From Brevibacillus choshinensis (GTDB lineage Bacteria; Bacillota; Bacilli; Brevibacillales; Brevibacillaceae): DNA of 64,000 nucleotides. The stretch covers positions 2,331,001 to 2,395,000 of the forward strand of contig NZ_CP069127.1 of the NCBI RefSeq assembly GCF_016811915.1, written 5' to 3'. Made by a program: the position numbers and the translations under genes. Positions 1 to 9,481 of this stretch are shown here, piece after piece (position 1 is the first letter of the stretch; each line of letters opens with the position of its first letter). Under the pieces are notes generated by a model, which was not told the origin of the DNA, did not search any database, and saw nothing but the letters and a program-made list of their open reading frames with translations.

Positions 1-740
1 TGGTCGTTCCACAAATGGAGGGAGCCGACCACAAAGGGGGCGAGTACTTGCGAATGATGCATCGGGACAGTCAATGTGACGGAGCCGGAATCGTTTTGCT
101 GCCAAAGTTGGGACCAGGTGACATCTGTTTTCTCATACAAGTCATGGACCCAGCTGATTTGATCAAAGGGATTTGCCTCATTTTGCTTCAGGACACGCGT
201 CTGCGTGAGTTTCTCCCCGTTATGCACCAGCTCGTCAGGTGAAAGTGTGCCGATGACCGGTTCACTCGCTGTGAACTCAGAGGGGTAGGACTCTCCTGTT
301 TTGGCATTGACCATGTGCGAAGACTGGCTCTGGGTGAGCAGCCAATGAGAAGCGAAGCCGTCGTAGACCGGCTCGGCTGCGATTTCCCGCGGGGCAAAAG
401 CGTCATCGAACAAAATGTATTCGCCGACACCGTATTCCAGGAGCACGAATTTCGCTGCTCCTAGGGGAGACTCTCCTACCACCAAATAGCCGACTTGCTT
501 TCCGGATTGCGTGATGCTGACGAGCCATTGGTGCTGATTGGATCCCAGCGTCTGTACGTCTGTTTTGGCATTCTGCCATTGCTTGAACTGCGGGTCGCGA
601 AGGGCAATCGTGTCGATCCACGAATGGATTTGCGTCTGAAATTGTTTGGTCCAGTTGTTTTCCCCTTCCGCATTCGCAGGACTCACCAAAAGCAGGAGGG
701 CGAGAAAAAGGCCCAGAATCGGGACAAAGCGTCTGGTCAC
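1..740 (-). CDS. secreted protein of unknown function (partial, C-terminus off the window edge)
   Basis: An open frame runs from a GTG at 740 off the left edge of the window (246 codons seen, no stop). The N-terminus is a typical Sec signal peptide: TRR positive end, a long Leu/Ala hydrophobic stretch, then SPANA-EGE as a probable cleavage site near residue 25. The mature part reads as ordinary coding sequence, rich in Gln, Ser and Trp, with no Cys lipobox. A Shine-Dalgarno AAGGTGG lies 9 nt upstream. It follows yqhG on the same strand after 109 nt and may be co-transcribed. I do not recognise the family. Two shorter ATG frames over the same DNA on this strand look like out-of-frame shadows. 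Confidence 0.72.
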   Translation of the reverse strand, partial: MTRRFVPILGLFLALLLLVSPANAEGENNWTKQFQTQIHSWIDTIALRDPQFKQWQNAKTDVQTLGSNQHQWLVSITQSGKQVGYLVVGESPLGAAKFVLLEYGVGEYILFDDAFAPREIAAEPVYDGFASHWLLTQSQSSHMVNAKTGESYPSEFTASEPVIGTLSPDELVHNGEKLTQTRVLKQNEANPFDQISWVHDLYEKTDVTWSQLWQQNDSGSVTLTVPMHHSQVLAPFVVGSLHLWND

Positions 741-849
741 TTGTATGCACCACCTTTTGCAGAGGCTTTCCTACTCCTATTGTAACCAGCTATTCCAAAA
801 AGATTTGTTGCAACTTGTCTTTTCCCTCGCACCTTTTCTCGCAGTTCTT

Positions 850-1974
850 TTACAGAATTCGTCCCGAAACGGGGGATTTGGCTGCCTTTTTTGATTGTGA
901 AGTCGATAAGAGAGGAGGTGCTGACGACAGATAAAACAGTCCTCCGTTGATAAACTGTACTTCAATCCTCGGTTCATGCTGCCATCTGAGCTCATCCATT
1001 CGGCGCTGTCGCTCCTCATCTGGCGTGCTTTTTCGCCATTCCTTCTGATTGATTTCTTCCCTTGGTGTCGTCTGGATCCCGTTTGCACGTAAAAAGTCGA
1101 GGATTCTTCCGCCAGAAGACCGAAATTCGTCAAAGGACTGCGGCTGTTCGACATACGCCTGGCCAGCAGCATAAGGGGGCGTGTCTGGCACGGACAACGG
1201 TTGTTCCTCTGCTTGCGCCGCCTCTGCACAGTCCGCTTCTGCCTCTTCGTCATCAGAATGTTTCTCGGCAGACTCAGGTTCGCGCCGAGCGAGCTCCTCA
1301 TAATAGGCGGCTAGAATTTCGAGCTCTTCCTGCAGACGGGACCTCGCTTCAGCAGCCCAGTTCTGATCTTCTTGCTCCAAAACAGCATTCACTTCCTGCT
1401 CCGCCATGGCCAGAGCCTGCTCTACGGTGATTCTCCGGTCCATGGTGTAGAAGTAATCGGGAATGGTCGGGCTGAGCGGGAGCCGGAACAAGAAGGATGT
1501 AAAATCCTGAACGATTCGCGGGTCGTGCATGTTGATCCCCAAGTAGAGCAAAATGTCCCGCTTCTTGTCACAGAGGAGCGAGACTTTCAAATTGAGTCCA
1601 AGCCAAGGCACGAGGGGGGTAGAGCGCCGAGACGGACTGGGCGATGCTGGTTTTTGCTCGTACATACAGAGAAAGCGGCCGTGCTTTTTGGTCGATTCAA
1701 AGATCTGCTGCATGCGTGCTGCTCCCAAATGCAGATATTCTGCTCGCAGTCCTTCTGGCATACGATCCGGATGAAAAGCGAACGTCAGCATCAGAGGCTG
1801 GTAGGCGATATTCATTTTTTCTACCCAGCTCCAATAAAACGGACGATTGCCGATATCCTTGTCGACCTCGACAGGAAGCTTGACCGTCAAGTAGTCAGGA
1901 TGAGTTTCGACGATATGGGCAGAAAAGGAGGCGAGGTAGCGCTCCACAAATTGCCGCACTTGTTGCTCTTGCAT
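850..1974 (-). CDS. yqhG: YqhG family protein
   Basis: A 374-residue protein whose N-terminal two thirds resemble Bacillus YqhG, a conserved Bacillales protein of unknown role always found beside the yqhH helicase. It begins MQEQQVRQFVERYL, has an AGAGG Shine-Dalgarno, and starts 20 nt downstream of the yqhH stop, so the two are probably one operon. No signal peptide or membrane segment is visible. After about residue 200 there is a Glu/Ala-rich, probably coiled-coil segment followed by a very acidic stretch (around 230-260), then a low-complexity tail. From memory the B. subtilis protein is nearer 260 residues, so this tail looks like a lineage extension. Function unknown. Confidence 0.85.
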   Translation of the reverse strand: MQEQQVRQFVERYLASFSAHIVETHPDYLTVKLPVEVDKDIGNRPFYWSWVEKMNIAYQPLMLTFAFHPDRMPEGLRAEYLHLGAARMQQIFESTKKHGRFLCMYEQKPASPSPSRRSTPLVPWLGLNLKVSLLCDKKRDILLYLGINMHDPRIVQDFTSFLFRLPLSPTIPDYFYTMDRRITVEQALAMAEQEVNAVLEQEDQNWAAEARSRLQEELEILAAYYEELARREPESAEKHSDDEEAEADCAEAAQAEEQPLSVPDTPPYAAGQAYVEQPQSFDEFRSSGGRILDFLRANGIQTTPREEINQKEWRKSTPDEERQRRMDELRWQHEPRIEVQFINGGLFYLSSAPPLLSTSQSKKAAKSPVSGRIL

Positions 1975-1994
1975 AGAGGAACCTCTTTTCGTGA

Positions 1995-3710
1995 TTATTG
2001 ATCGGCTGCTTCGGATAAGGTCGAATCACTCCGAGCCGTAGTCTGCCGGATGGCCCGTATAGCATGACCCATATTGTCCAGCTTGAGAGCCATTTCTCTG
2101 GAGGAACGGGAATCCATGATAATCTGGATCAGATTTTCCTCGAGAGAGCTACCCAGATTCAGCCGCTCGACGATGTCGTCCAGCTCTCCAATGACCATTT
2201 CAAACAGATCGATTTTTTCATAGAGCAGATTGAGGATATGCTCCTCGATCGTCCCCACCGTCGAGAGGTTGTGAATGTGGACGTCCCGTTTTTGACCGAG
2301 GCGGTGCACACGTCCGATCCGCTGCTCGACACGCATGGGATTCCAGGGCATATCGTAGTTGATGACCTGGTTGCAAAACTGCAGGTTGATCCCTTCGCCG
2401 CCAGCTTCCGTTGCGATCAGCACTTGTGCGCGATTTTGGAACAGGTCCGTCATCCAGTCCTTTTTACTGCGTTTAAAGCCGCCGCGAAACGGAACGGATG
2501 TGATCCCGTGATCGTGCAGGTATTTTTGCAAATAGTTCTGGGTGGCGCGGTACTCGGTGAAGATAATGACCTTATCGTTGATCCTTTGAATCAATTCCAC
2601 GGTTTTGGCGGCTTTGGAATGAGTGTCGATTCGCTTGATCATCTCGACCAGCTCCACGATTTGCTGCCGCATCGGAGAGTTCTCTTCCAAGCGCTGATGC
2701 ATATTGTGGAGAGTCATAAATGCCGCTTCCTTACTCGAACAAACCTCGCGCTGCAGTGTGATCAGCGCCAGCGAGTTAAACCCGCCGACACCTGTGATGC
2801 CGGTGTGGTACTGCTCACGCACAAAGCGTGTCACGCCGTCGTACAGCGCCATCTCTTCGGGAGAGAGCTCGATAGGAACGGACTGGACGCGCCGACTGGT
2901 GAATTGAATGCCGCCGTCGCTGCGTTTGTTGCGGATCATGACTTTCTCGATCTCTTCCCGCAGCTTCTCGCTGTTTTTGGACTGCCGCTTTCCCTCCACG
3001 TAATTCGAAGAGAAGGCAGCATTGTGCCCGAGATGCCCTGGCTTTAGCAGGTTGATGAGATTGTACAGCTCGTCCATTTCATTCTGAATCGGGGTGGCAG
3101 TCAGCAGCAGGCAGTATTTCTTGCGGATCTCCTTGACAAATTGGTAGTTGCGGGTCCGCTTGTTCTTGAGCTTGTGCGCCTCGTCGATGATGAGCATGTC
3201 GTACTCAATATCGAGTACGTGACGCCGATGGGGGTCGCGTTTGGCGGTATCGATGGAGGCAACCACGACATCGTGCTGGCGCCACATGTACTCCTTTTTC
3301 TGTGCGACAGCTGCGATCCCGAATTTTTGATGCAATTCCTTCGTCCATTGGATGACGAGAGAAGCGGGGACCAGCACGAGGATCTTTTTGGCCAATCCAC
3401 GCACCATGTACTCTTTCATGATGAGTCCGGCTTCTATCGTTTTCCCCAAGCCCACCTCGTCAGCGAGAATCGCACGGCCGCGCATGTCGAGCAAGACGCG
3501 TTCGGCTGTTTGCAGCTGATGCGGAAAGGGTGACAGCAGTGGCAAGTACTTCAACGACTGCAGCTGGTCAAACTCACGGACCGCCATCGCTTCTTCTGCT
3601 TCGAGTGCCAGCTTGAAAAGCTCCCATTTGTCCCAGGGTCCGTCTTGTTGCATGCGTTCCGTCAGCGGATCGAGCCAGTTGGTGTCAAAGGTAATAGGAA
3701 TATTCGGCAT
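1995..3710 (-). CDS. yqhH: SNF2-family DEAD/DEAH-box helicase YqhH
   Basis: A 571-residue SNF2/RapA-type ATPase. Walker A is DEVGLGKT (Lys about residue 90), Walker B is the IIDEAHK box, followed by the LTATP motif III. The C-terminal helicase domain has EGINLQFCNQVINYD and the QRIGRVHRLGQ motif VI. I start it at the ATG at 3710, which has AAAGGAG 8 nt upstream; an in-frame ATG 39 nt further up lacks a good ribosome site. Helicases of this family remodel protein-DNA or RNA polymerase complexes, but the target of YqhH is not established. It is divergent from the glycine-cleavage operon and transcribed together with yqhG. Confidence 0.93.
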   Translation of the reverse strand: MPNIPITFDTNWLDPLTERMQQDGPWDKWELFKLALEAEEAMAVREFDQLQSLKYLPLLSPFPHQLQTAERVLLDMRGRAILADEVGLGKTIEAGLIMKEYMVRGLAKKILVLVPASLVIQWTKELHQKFGIAAVAQKKEYMWRQHDVVVASIDTAKRDPHRRHVLDIEYDMLIIDEAHKLKNKRTRNYQFVKEIRKKYCLLLTATPIQNEMDELYNLINLLKPGHLGHNAAFSSNYVEGKRQSKNSEKLREEIEKVMIRNKRSDGGIQFTSRRVQSVPIELSPEEMALYDGVTRFVREQYHTGITGVGGFNSLALITLQREVCSSKEAAFMTLHNMHQRLEENSPMRQQIVELVEMIKRIDTHSKAAKTVELIQRINDKVIIFTEYRATQNYLQKYLHDHGITSVPFRGGFKRSKKDWMTDLFQNRAQVLIATEAGGEGINLQFCNQVINYDMPWNPMRVEQRIGRVHRLGQKRDVHIHNLSTVGTIEEHILNLLYEKIDLFEMVIGELDDIVERLNLGSSLEENLIQIIMDSRSSREMALKLDNMGHAIRAIRQTTARSDSTLSEAADQ

Positions 3711-3937
3711 ATGTGTCACTCCTTTGCATGTCTGTGCCATATCTTTCATGACGAAACTAATAAAACTTAACGTTTTTATGAAAGTTAATCATTTTGTTAA
3801 GTATTTCTTGAGATGACTGTGAATTTGCATATTTTCAAGAGCTCACTCTCATGGTAGGATATAGAGGAAGTTCACTAGTTAGTATGGAATCATATCAAAA
3901 ACTTATGTATGACCACGTATCCACCGCGAATGATAGT

Positions 3938-4136
3938 AGCAGGGAGAGACTGCCGGCAACTGGGGCAGCGCCGAAGGAGCAAGCCGGTGACGGTGAATCT
4001 CTCAGGCCAAAGTACCTCTACTGGACGCAACTCTGGAGAGAGCTCACATAGGAGCCACCAAAGGGGAAACTTGCAAGTGAGGTGATCCCCGCCTCGCTTG
4101 ATTGGCAAGGTAACTCTCAGGTACCAAGGACAGAGG
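3938..4136 (+). ncRNA. tandem glycine riboswitch upstream of gcvT
   Basis: Two consecutive glycine-aptamer-like units precede gcvT. Unit I (about 3938-4040) has GGGAGAGAC, CGCCGAAGGAGCAA and AATCTCTCAGGCCAAA, the standard conserved blocks. Unit II (about 4041-4136) has AGCCACCAAAGGGG, GTAACTCTCAGGTACCAAGGACAG and is more divergent in its first conserved block. A strong terminator follows directly. The arrangement matches the cooperative ON-switch described for gcvT in B. subtilis: glycine binding should disrupt the terminator and allow transcription of the cleavage genes. Boundaries are approximate. Confidence 0.93.
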
Positions 4137-4188
4137 AGGAGAAATGGGCACCATTACTTGGTGTACCCATTTTTCGTCCTCTTTTTTC
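4132..4188 (+). terminator. riboswitch-controlled intrinsic terminator
   Basis: GAGGAGGAGAAATGGG pairs with CCCATTTTTCGTCCTC around the smaller hairpin CACCA/TGGTG, followed by six T. It lies immediately after the second glycine aptamer and 99 nt before gcvT, so it is the likely expression platform. Confidence 0.88.
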
Positions 4189-4286
4189 TGCGTGCGTAAA
4201 AGGTATCGCTGCGCAATTGACGATAGCCAAATACGTGTATCAAGGGGAAAAACGCCAACCAGGTTGGCATTTCTGGAGGTGCCTAT

Positions 4287-5390
4287 ATGTCCACATTGAA
4301 AAGAACACCGCTGTTTGATTCTTATGCAAAGTACGGTGGCAAAACCATTGACTTTGGTGGCTGGGAGCTGCCTGTTCAGTTTTCCAGTATCGGCCTGGAG
4401 CACGAGGCAGTGCGTACCAAAGCCGGACTGTTTGACGTTTCCCACATGGGAGAGGTGGATGTAAGAGGAGAAAACGCACTCGCTTATCTCCAGCGCGTCA
4501 CTACTAATGACGTATCCAAACTGGCGGCAGGTCAGGCGCAGTACAGCGTGCTCTGCTATCCGGATGGAGGCACCGTCGACGATCTCTTGGTGTATAAATA
4601 CGCAGATGACCATTACCTCTTGGTCATCAATGCAGGCAATATCGATAAGGACTACGCATGGCTTTCTGAGCATCTCATCGAGGGCGTAACGATTGAAAAC
4701 ATCTCGCCGCAAACAGCGCAGCTCGCCATTCAAGGTCCTGCGGCAGAAGGCATTCTGCAAAAATTGACGGATACAGACTTGTCTCAAATCGGCGTATTCC
4801 GTTTCCAATCCGACGTTCTGGTGGACGGAGTTCCTGCATTGGTCTCCCGAACCGGCTACACCGGAGAAGACGGTTTTGAATTGTATCTGGCTGCCGATCA
4901 AGCGGTAAAACTCTGGGACACTCTGCTCGCAGTCGGTGCCGAGGATGGCCTGGTACCATGCGGACTTGGCGCCCGTGATACGCTGCGTTTCGAGGCTAAG
5001 CTTCCCCTCTACGGGCAAGAGCTGAGCCAGACGATTACGCCTATCGAGGCTGGCATCGGTTTTGCGGTTAAAGTTGACAAGGAAGTGCCGTTCATCGGTC
5101 AGGAAGTGCTCAAGGCACAAAAGGAAAATGGCGCTCCTCGCAAGCTGGTAGGCATTGAAATGATCGACCGAGGCATTCCTCGCACTCACTATCCCGTGTA
5201 CGTAGGGGAAGAGCTGATCGGGGAAGTCACGACCGGAACCCAGTCCCCTACCTTGAAAAAGAATGTCGGCCTCGCGCTCATCAAAAGCGAGCATGCTGCA
5301 GTGGGCACGACACTTGAAGTTGAAATCCGCGGAAAACGACTCAAAGCAGAAGTGGTTGCCGCTCCTTTCTATAAACGTCCAAAAAACTGA
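4287..5390 (+). CDS. gcvT: glycine cleavage system aminomethyltransferase (T protein)
   Basis: A 367-residue protein. It transfers the methylene group from aminomethyl-lipoyl H protein to tetrahydrofolate, releasing ammonia and forming 5,10-methylene-THF. GcvT hallmarks are all visible: [21 protein letters not shown] near the N-terminus, TNDVSKL, and the [14 protein letters not shown] folate-binding region around residue 190. Length is normal for the family. GGAGG lies 7 nt before the ATG. It is the first gene of gcvT-gcvPA-gcvPB, behind a glycine riboswitch, so it is expected to be induced by excess glycine. A long minus-strand frame over it is a shadow. Confidence 0.97.
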   Translation: MSTLKRTPLFDSYAKYGGKTIDFGGWELPVQFSSIGLEHEAVRTKAGLFDVSHMGEVDVRGENALAYLQRVTTNDVSKLAAGQAQYSVLCYPDGGTVDDLLVYKYADDHYLLVINAGNIDKDYAWLSEHLIEGVTIENISPQTAQLAIQGPAAEGILQKLTDTDLSQIGVFRFQSDVLVDGVPALVSRTGYTGEDGFELYLAADQAVKLWDTLLAVGAEDGLVPCGLGARDTLRFEAKLPLYGQELSQTITPIEAGIGFAVKVDKEVPFIGQEVLKAQKENGAPRKLVGIEMIDRGIPRTHYPVYVGEELIGEVTTGTQSPTLKKNVGLALIKSEHAAVGTTLEVEIRGKRLKAEVVAAPFYKRPKN

Positions 5391-5430
5391 TGGCAAGACC
5401 CATCTCACTTACTAAAGGAGGACTACGTTC

Positions 5431-6783
5431 GTGAAATACCGCTACCTGCCCCAAACCGATCAGGACAAGCGCGAAATGCTGGAAACACTGGGCATTTCCA
5501 GTGTGGAAGAACTGTTTGCCGATATTCCAGAGGAAGTGCGCTCCAAAGGTGCCATTCAAATCCCAGAGGCTCTCTCTGAGCCTGAACTGGTCAAATACTT
5601 TACCGGATTGGCCAATAAAAACGTCAATTTCAGCACGCATGCAAACTTCCTGGGTGCCGGCGTGTATCAGCATTACACGCCAAGCACAGTCAACCACATG
5701 CTGCTGCGCGGGGAGTTTTTCACCGCATACACCCCGTACCAGCCGGAAATCAGCCAGGGCGAGCTGCAAGCCATTTTTGAATTCCAGACCATGGTTTGCG
5801 AGCTGACCGGTATGGAAGTAGCCAACTCTTCCATGTACGATGGTGCGACTTCTTTGGCTGAAGCCGCGATGATGGCAGCTGGACACACAGGGAAAAAACG
5901 CGTCATCGTCTCCCGTGCCGTGCATCCGGAAGCGCGTGGCGTTCTGAAAACATACGCATACGGGCAAAACGTGGAACTGATCGAGGTAGGAATCAACAGT
6001 GACGGTGTGACCGATACACAGGCACTGGAAGCCATGATCAACGACAGTACTGCTGCGGTGATCGTTCAGTATCCAAACTTCTTTGGTAACGTGGAAGACC
6101 TGTCAGTAGTCGAATCCATCGCACATGGAAACGGCGCCCTTCTGATCACATCCTCCAACCCGCTTTCTTTGGGCGTACTGGAAGCCCCGGGCAAGCTGGG
6201 AGCTGACATCGTGGTTGGCGACATGCAGCCGTTTGGGATTCCGGCTTCCTTTGGCGGCCCTCACTGTGGCTATTTCGCTACCACCACAAAGCTGATGCGC
6301 AAAATGCCAGGCCGTATCGTCGGTCAGACCAAAGACGAAAACGGCAAACGCGGCTTCGTGTTGACATTGCAAGCGCGCGAGCAGCACATCCGTCGTGAAA
6401 AAGCGACTTCGAATATTTGCTCCAATCAGGCCCTGCTGGCTCTGGCTTCGGCAATCACCATGACTGCTCTTGGCAAGCAAGGCGTGCAGGAAATGGCGAT
6501 GATGAACCTGCAAAAAGCTCACTACGCAAAACAAGCGCTGCAGGCAAAAGGACTGGAAGTGGTGTTCACGTCCCCGTTCTTTAACGAATTCGCTGTGAAG
6601 CTTTCCAAACCGGTAGCAGCTGTAAACACGAAGCTGCTGGACGCAGGCATCATTGGCGGATACGATCTGGGCATTGACTATCCAGAGTTTGCCGGACATA
6701 TGCTTCTGGCCGTGACCGAGCTGAGAACGAAAGAGGAAATTGACCAACTGGCGCAGGAATTGGAGGCGATCACCCGTGCATAA
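5431..6783 (+). CDS. gcvPA: glycine dehydrogenase (decarboxylating) subunit 1
   Basis: The 450-residue N-terminal half of the split P protein, which decarboxylates glycine with PLP and passes the aminomethyl group to the lipoyl arm of the H protein. Family features include [13 protein letters not shown], the [24 protein letters not shown] stretch of fold-type I enzymes (shown here in two blocks: [24 protein letters not shown]) and GGPHCGYFA. Translation starts at a GTG preceded by AAAGGAGG. It lacks the PLP lysine, which sits in subunit 2, as is usual for split P proteins. Second gene of the riboswitch-controlled operon; its end overlaps gcvPB. Confidence 0.97.
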   Translation: MKYRYLPQTDQDKREMLETLGISSVEELFADIPEEVRSKGAIQIPEALSEPELVKYFTGLANKNVNFSTHANFLGAGVYQHYTPSTVNHMLLRGEFFTAYTPYQPEISQGELQAIFEFQTMVCELTGMEVANSSMYDGATSLAEAAMMAAGHTGKKRVIVSRAVHPEARGVLKTYAYGQNVELIEVGINSDGVTDTQALEAMINDSTAAVIVQYPNFFGNVEDLSVVESIAHGNGALLITSSNPLSLGVLEAPGKLGADIVVGDMQPFGIPASFGGPHCGYFATTTKLMRKMPGRIVGQTKDENGKRGFVLTLQAREQHIRREKATSNICSNQALLALASAITMTALGKQGVQEMAMMNLQKAHYAKQALQAKGLEVVFTSPFFNEFAVKLSKPVAAVNTKLLDAGIIGGYDLGIDYPEFAGHMLLAVTELRTKEEIDQLAQELEAITRA

Positions 6784-8245
6784 AAACCAGGAGAAAGCAC
6801 TGATTTTTGAAATGAGCAAACCAGGCCGTGTGGGCTACAATCTGCCGGCTTTGGATGTACCAGAAGTGGAAGTAGCCAGCCTGCTGCCGAAACACCTCAT
6901 CCGTGAGACGCCAGCCGAGCTGCCGGAAGTATCCGAGCTTCAGCTGGTTCGTCACTACACCGAGCTGTCCCGCCGCAATCACGGGGTAGACAATGGATTC
7001 TATCCGCTGGGTTCTTGCACGATGAAATACAATCCAAAAATCAATGAAGATATCGCACGTTACGCTGGTTTTGCGCAAACGCATCCATACCAGCCGGAAG
7101 AAACCGTGCAGGGTGCACTGGAGCTTCTTTACAACCTGCAAGAAGAGCTGGCTGAAATCACCGGCATGGATCAGGTGACCCTTCAGCCTGCAGCAGGTGC
7201 CGCAGGGGAGTGGACCGGTCTGATGATGATCCGCGCTTATCATGAGAGCCGCGGGGAAGCTCATCGCACCAAGGTTATCGTGCCGAACTCCGCGCACGGT
7301 ACCAACCCGGCTTCCGCAGCGGTAGCGGGACTTGACACCGTTACGATTCCGTCCAACGAGCGCGGACTGGTAGACATTCAGGCGCTGCGTGAAGCGGTAG
7401 GATCGGATACAGCTGCCTTGATGCTGACCAATCCGAACACGCTCGGACTGTTTGAAGAAGATATCGTGGAAATGGCGCAAATCGTCCATGAAGCGGGCGG
7501 ACTCCTGTATTATGACGGAGCCAATGCCAACGCGATCTTGGGCATCGCTCGCCCTGGGGACATGGGCTTTGATGTCGTGCATCTCAACTTGCACAAAACA
7601 TTCACAGGTCCTCACGGCGGCGGCGGACCAGGTGCAGGTCCGGTTGGGGTCAAAAAAGTGCTCGAGCCATTCCTGCCTACCCCGATCGTCGCCAAGAAAG
7701 AAGACGGCACGTTCTACTGGGACAGCAACCGTCCAGAGTCTATCGGCCGCGTAAAAGGCTACAATGGAAACTTCGGCATTCTGGTCCGTGCATACAGCTA
7801 CATCCGTACGATGGGTCCAGAAGGTCTGCTGCAGGTATCCCAAAACGCCGTTCTGAACGCCAACTACATGATGCGCCGACTGGCTACGGCTTACCACCTG
7901 CCATTCGACCAAGTCTGCAAGCACGAATTCGTCCTGTCCGGTTTCCTGCAAAAGAAACTGGGAGTTCGTACGCTCGATATCGCAAAACGTCTCCTGGACT
8001 TCGGCTACCATCCACCGACCATCTACTTCCCGCTGATCGTCGATGAGTGCTTGATGATTGAGCCGACCGAGACCGAAACCAAGGAAACCTTGGATGAATT
8101 CATCGACGCTATGCTGCAAATCGCCCGCGAGTGCGAAGAGACTCCGGAAATCGTACAGGAAGCACCGCATACAACTGTGGTAAAACGTCTGGACGAAGCG
8201 ACTGCTGCACGCAAACCAATCCTGCGTTACCAACCGCAAGCATAA
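6776..8245 (+). CDS. gcvPB: glycine dehydrogenase (decarboxylating) subunit 2
   Basis: The 489-residue C-terminal half of the P protein, carrying the PLP site: [17 protein letters not shown], with the Schiff-base Lys at about residue 274. [11 protein letters not shown] near the N-terminus and [10 protein letters not shown] are also family motifs. The best start is the GTG at 6776, which has GGAGG 9 nt upstream and overlaps the gcvPA stop by 8 nt, implying translational coupling and 1:1 synthesis of the two subunits. An ATG at 6740 would give a longer, non-homologous N-terminus. A terminator follows 20 nt downstream. A 489-codon minus-strand frame over the gene is a shadow. Confidence 0.97.
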   Translation: MHKNQEKALIFEMSKPGRVGYNLPALDVPEVEVASLLPKHLIRETPAELPEVSELQLVRHYTELSRRNHGVDNGFYPLGSCTMKYNPKINEDIARYAGFAQTHPYQPEETVQGALELLYNLQEELAEITGMDQVTLQPAAGAAGEWTGLMMIRAYHESRGEAHRTKVIVPNSAHGTNPASAAVAGLDTVTIPSNERGLVDIQALREAVGSDTAALMLTNPNTLGLFEEDIVEMAQIVHEAGGLLYYDGANANAILGIARPGDMGFDVVHLNLHKTFTGPHGGGGPGAGPVGVKKVLEPFLPTPIVAKKEDGTFYWDSNRPESIGRVKGYNGNFGILVRAYSYIRTMGPEGLLQVSQNAVLNANYMMRRLATAYHLPFDQVCKHEFVLSGFLQKKLGVRTLDIAKRLLDFGYHPPTIYFPLIVDECLMIEPTETETKETLDEFIDAMLQIARECEETPEIVQEAPHTTVVKRLDEATAARKPILRYQPQA

Positions 8246-8261
8246 TCATATGTTGATTGAA

Positions 8262-8292
8262 GAACCGCCTGATCCATAGGGCGGTTTTTCTT
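8262..8292 (+). terminator. terminator of the gcvT-gcvPA-gcvPB operon
   Basis: AACCGCC pairs with GGGCGGTT around a short loop and is followed by a T-rich run (TTTTTCTTT). Confidence 0.85.
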
Positions 8293-8334
8293 TCCTATCG
8301 ATGGTAAGATGGAGGGAAACAGGGAGGTGCCTGG

Positions 8335-9402
8335 ATGAAAAAGCGAATTGTCTTTACAGGTGGCGGTTCGGCAGGACATGTGACCGTCAATCTCGCCTTG
8401 ATTCCGCATTTTCTGGAGGCTGGCTGGGAGGTTGCGTACATCGGCTCAACCAACGGGATAGAAAAGGAGCTGGTCGCGGGACTGGGTAGCGTTCGTTACG
8501 TGGGGATTTCCACGGGAAAGCTCCGGCGTTATTTGGATTGGAAAAATATAACCGATCCGTTCCGTGTCACCAAGGGCGTCTGGGAAGCCTATCGCTTTTT
8601 ACGGACCTGGAAGCCGGATGTCATCTTTTCCAAAGGCGGTTTTGTCTCCGTTCCTGTCGTCCTGGGAGGCTGGTTGAATCGTCTGCCGATCGTCATTCAT
8701 GAATCCGATTTGACTCCCGGCTTGGCCAATCGCTTGTCTGTGCCATTCGCCAGCAAAGTCTGCGTGACTTTTCCGGAAACCGTCCGCCATCTCCCGCCAT
8801 CCAAAGGCATCCACGTAGGGGCTGTCATCCGTGCAGAGCTGCTGAATGGAAAAAGGGAGAGAGGTGTCACCCTTTGCGGATTTACCCGTCAGAAGCCCGT
8901 TCTGCTCGTCATGGGAGGGAGTCTGGGTGCTCGTCGTATCAATGAGGTGGTGCGCTGTCAGCTGCCGGCACTCCTCGCTGAGTACCAGGTGGTGCACATT
9001 TGTGGCAAAGGACAGCGAGACGAAGGGCTTTCACAAGCCGGTTATCGTCAGTATGAGTATGTCAAAGACGAATTGCCCGACCTCATGGCGATGGCTGATC
9101 TGGTTGTCTCACGAGCCGGTTCCAATGCGATCTTTGAATGTCTCGCTCTGCGCAAGCCCATGCTGCTGATCCCCTTGTCCATGGCGGCGAGTCGCGGCGA
9201 CCAGATCATAAATGCACGCTCGTTTGAAAAGAGGGGCTTATGCGAAGTGCTGCTGGAAGAGGACTTATCGGAGGAGACCTTTTTACAGGCGGTGAAAAAG
9301 CTATCGGAAAATCGCGCCGAGCTGCTCCGCCGCATGAGTGAAGAGACACAGACAGATGCGTTGACACAGGTCATTGCCCTTCTCGAGAACACGGCAAGTT
9401 AA
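8335..9402 (+). CDS. murG: MurG-like UDP-GlcNAc : lipid I N-acetylglucosaminyltransferase
   Basis: A 355-residue GT28 glycosyltransferase. MurG converts lipid I to lipid II on the inner face of the membrane. The N-terminal GGGSAGHV loop, the [12 protein letters not shown] motif, [11 protein letters not shown] in the linker and the C-terminal [10 protein letters not shown] nucleotide-sugar motif are all present. It has a GGGAGGTG ribosome site and follows a terminator, so it has its own promoter. It lies outside any cell-division cluster, in the place where B. subtilis has yqhL, and is therefore probably a second MurG copy of the kind known in the B. cereus group. Whether it is redundant or sporulation-specific cannot be read from the sequence. 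Confidence 0.88.
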   Translation: MKKRIVFTGGGSAGHVTVNLALIPHFLEAGWEVAYIGSTNGIEKELVAGLGSVRYVGISTGKLRRYLDWKNITDPFRVTKGVWEAYRFLRTWKPDVIFSKGGFVSVPVVLGGWLNRLPIVIHESDLTPGLANRLSVPFASKVCVTFPETVRHLPPSKGIHVGAVIRAELLNGKRERGVTLCGFTRQKPVLLVMGGSLGARRINEVVRCQLPALLAEYQVVHICGKGQRDEGLSQAGYRQYEYVKDELPDLMAMADLVVSRAGSNAIFECLALRKPMLLIPLSMAASRGDQIINARSFEKRGLCEVLLEEDLSEETFLQAVKKLSENRAELLRRMSEETQTDALTQVIALLENTAS

Positions 9403-9481
9403 CTGCGAGCCCACTTTGTTCTTGCCGATCCTCGCACTGGAAGGCTACAATGAATGCGTTGTGATAGAGGAGGTACATAGG

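Noticed and set aside
188..753. 80-, 116- and 65-codon minus-strand ATG frames near the left end
   Set aside because: They run out of frame with a longer GTG-started frame that has a signal peptide and normal amino-acid composition.
4044..5408. 454-codon frame on the minus strand over gcvT
   Set aside because: Antisense to a clear GcvT with all family motifs; Cys/His/Phe-rich translation typical of a shadow frame, no ribosome site.
6770..8239. 489-codon minus-strand frame over gcvPB
   Set aside because: Exact mirror of the gcvPB codons; no recognisable protein sequence.
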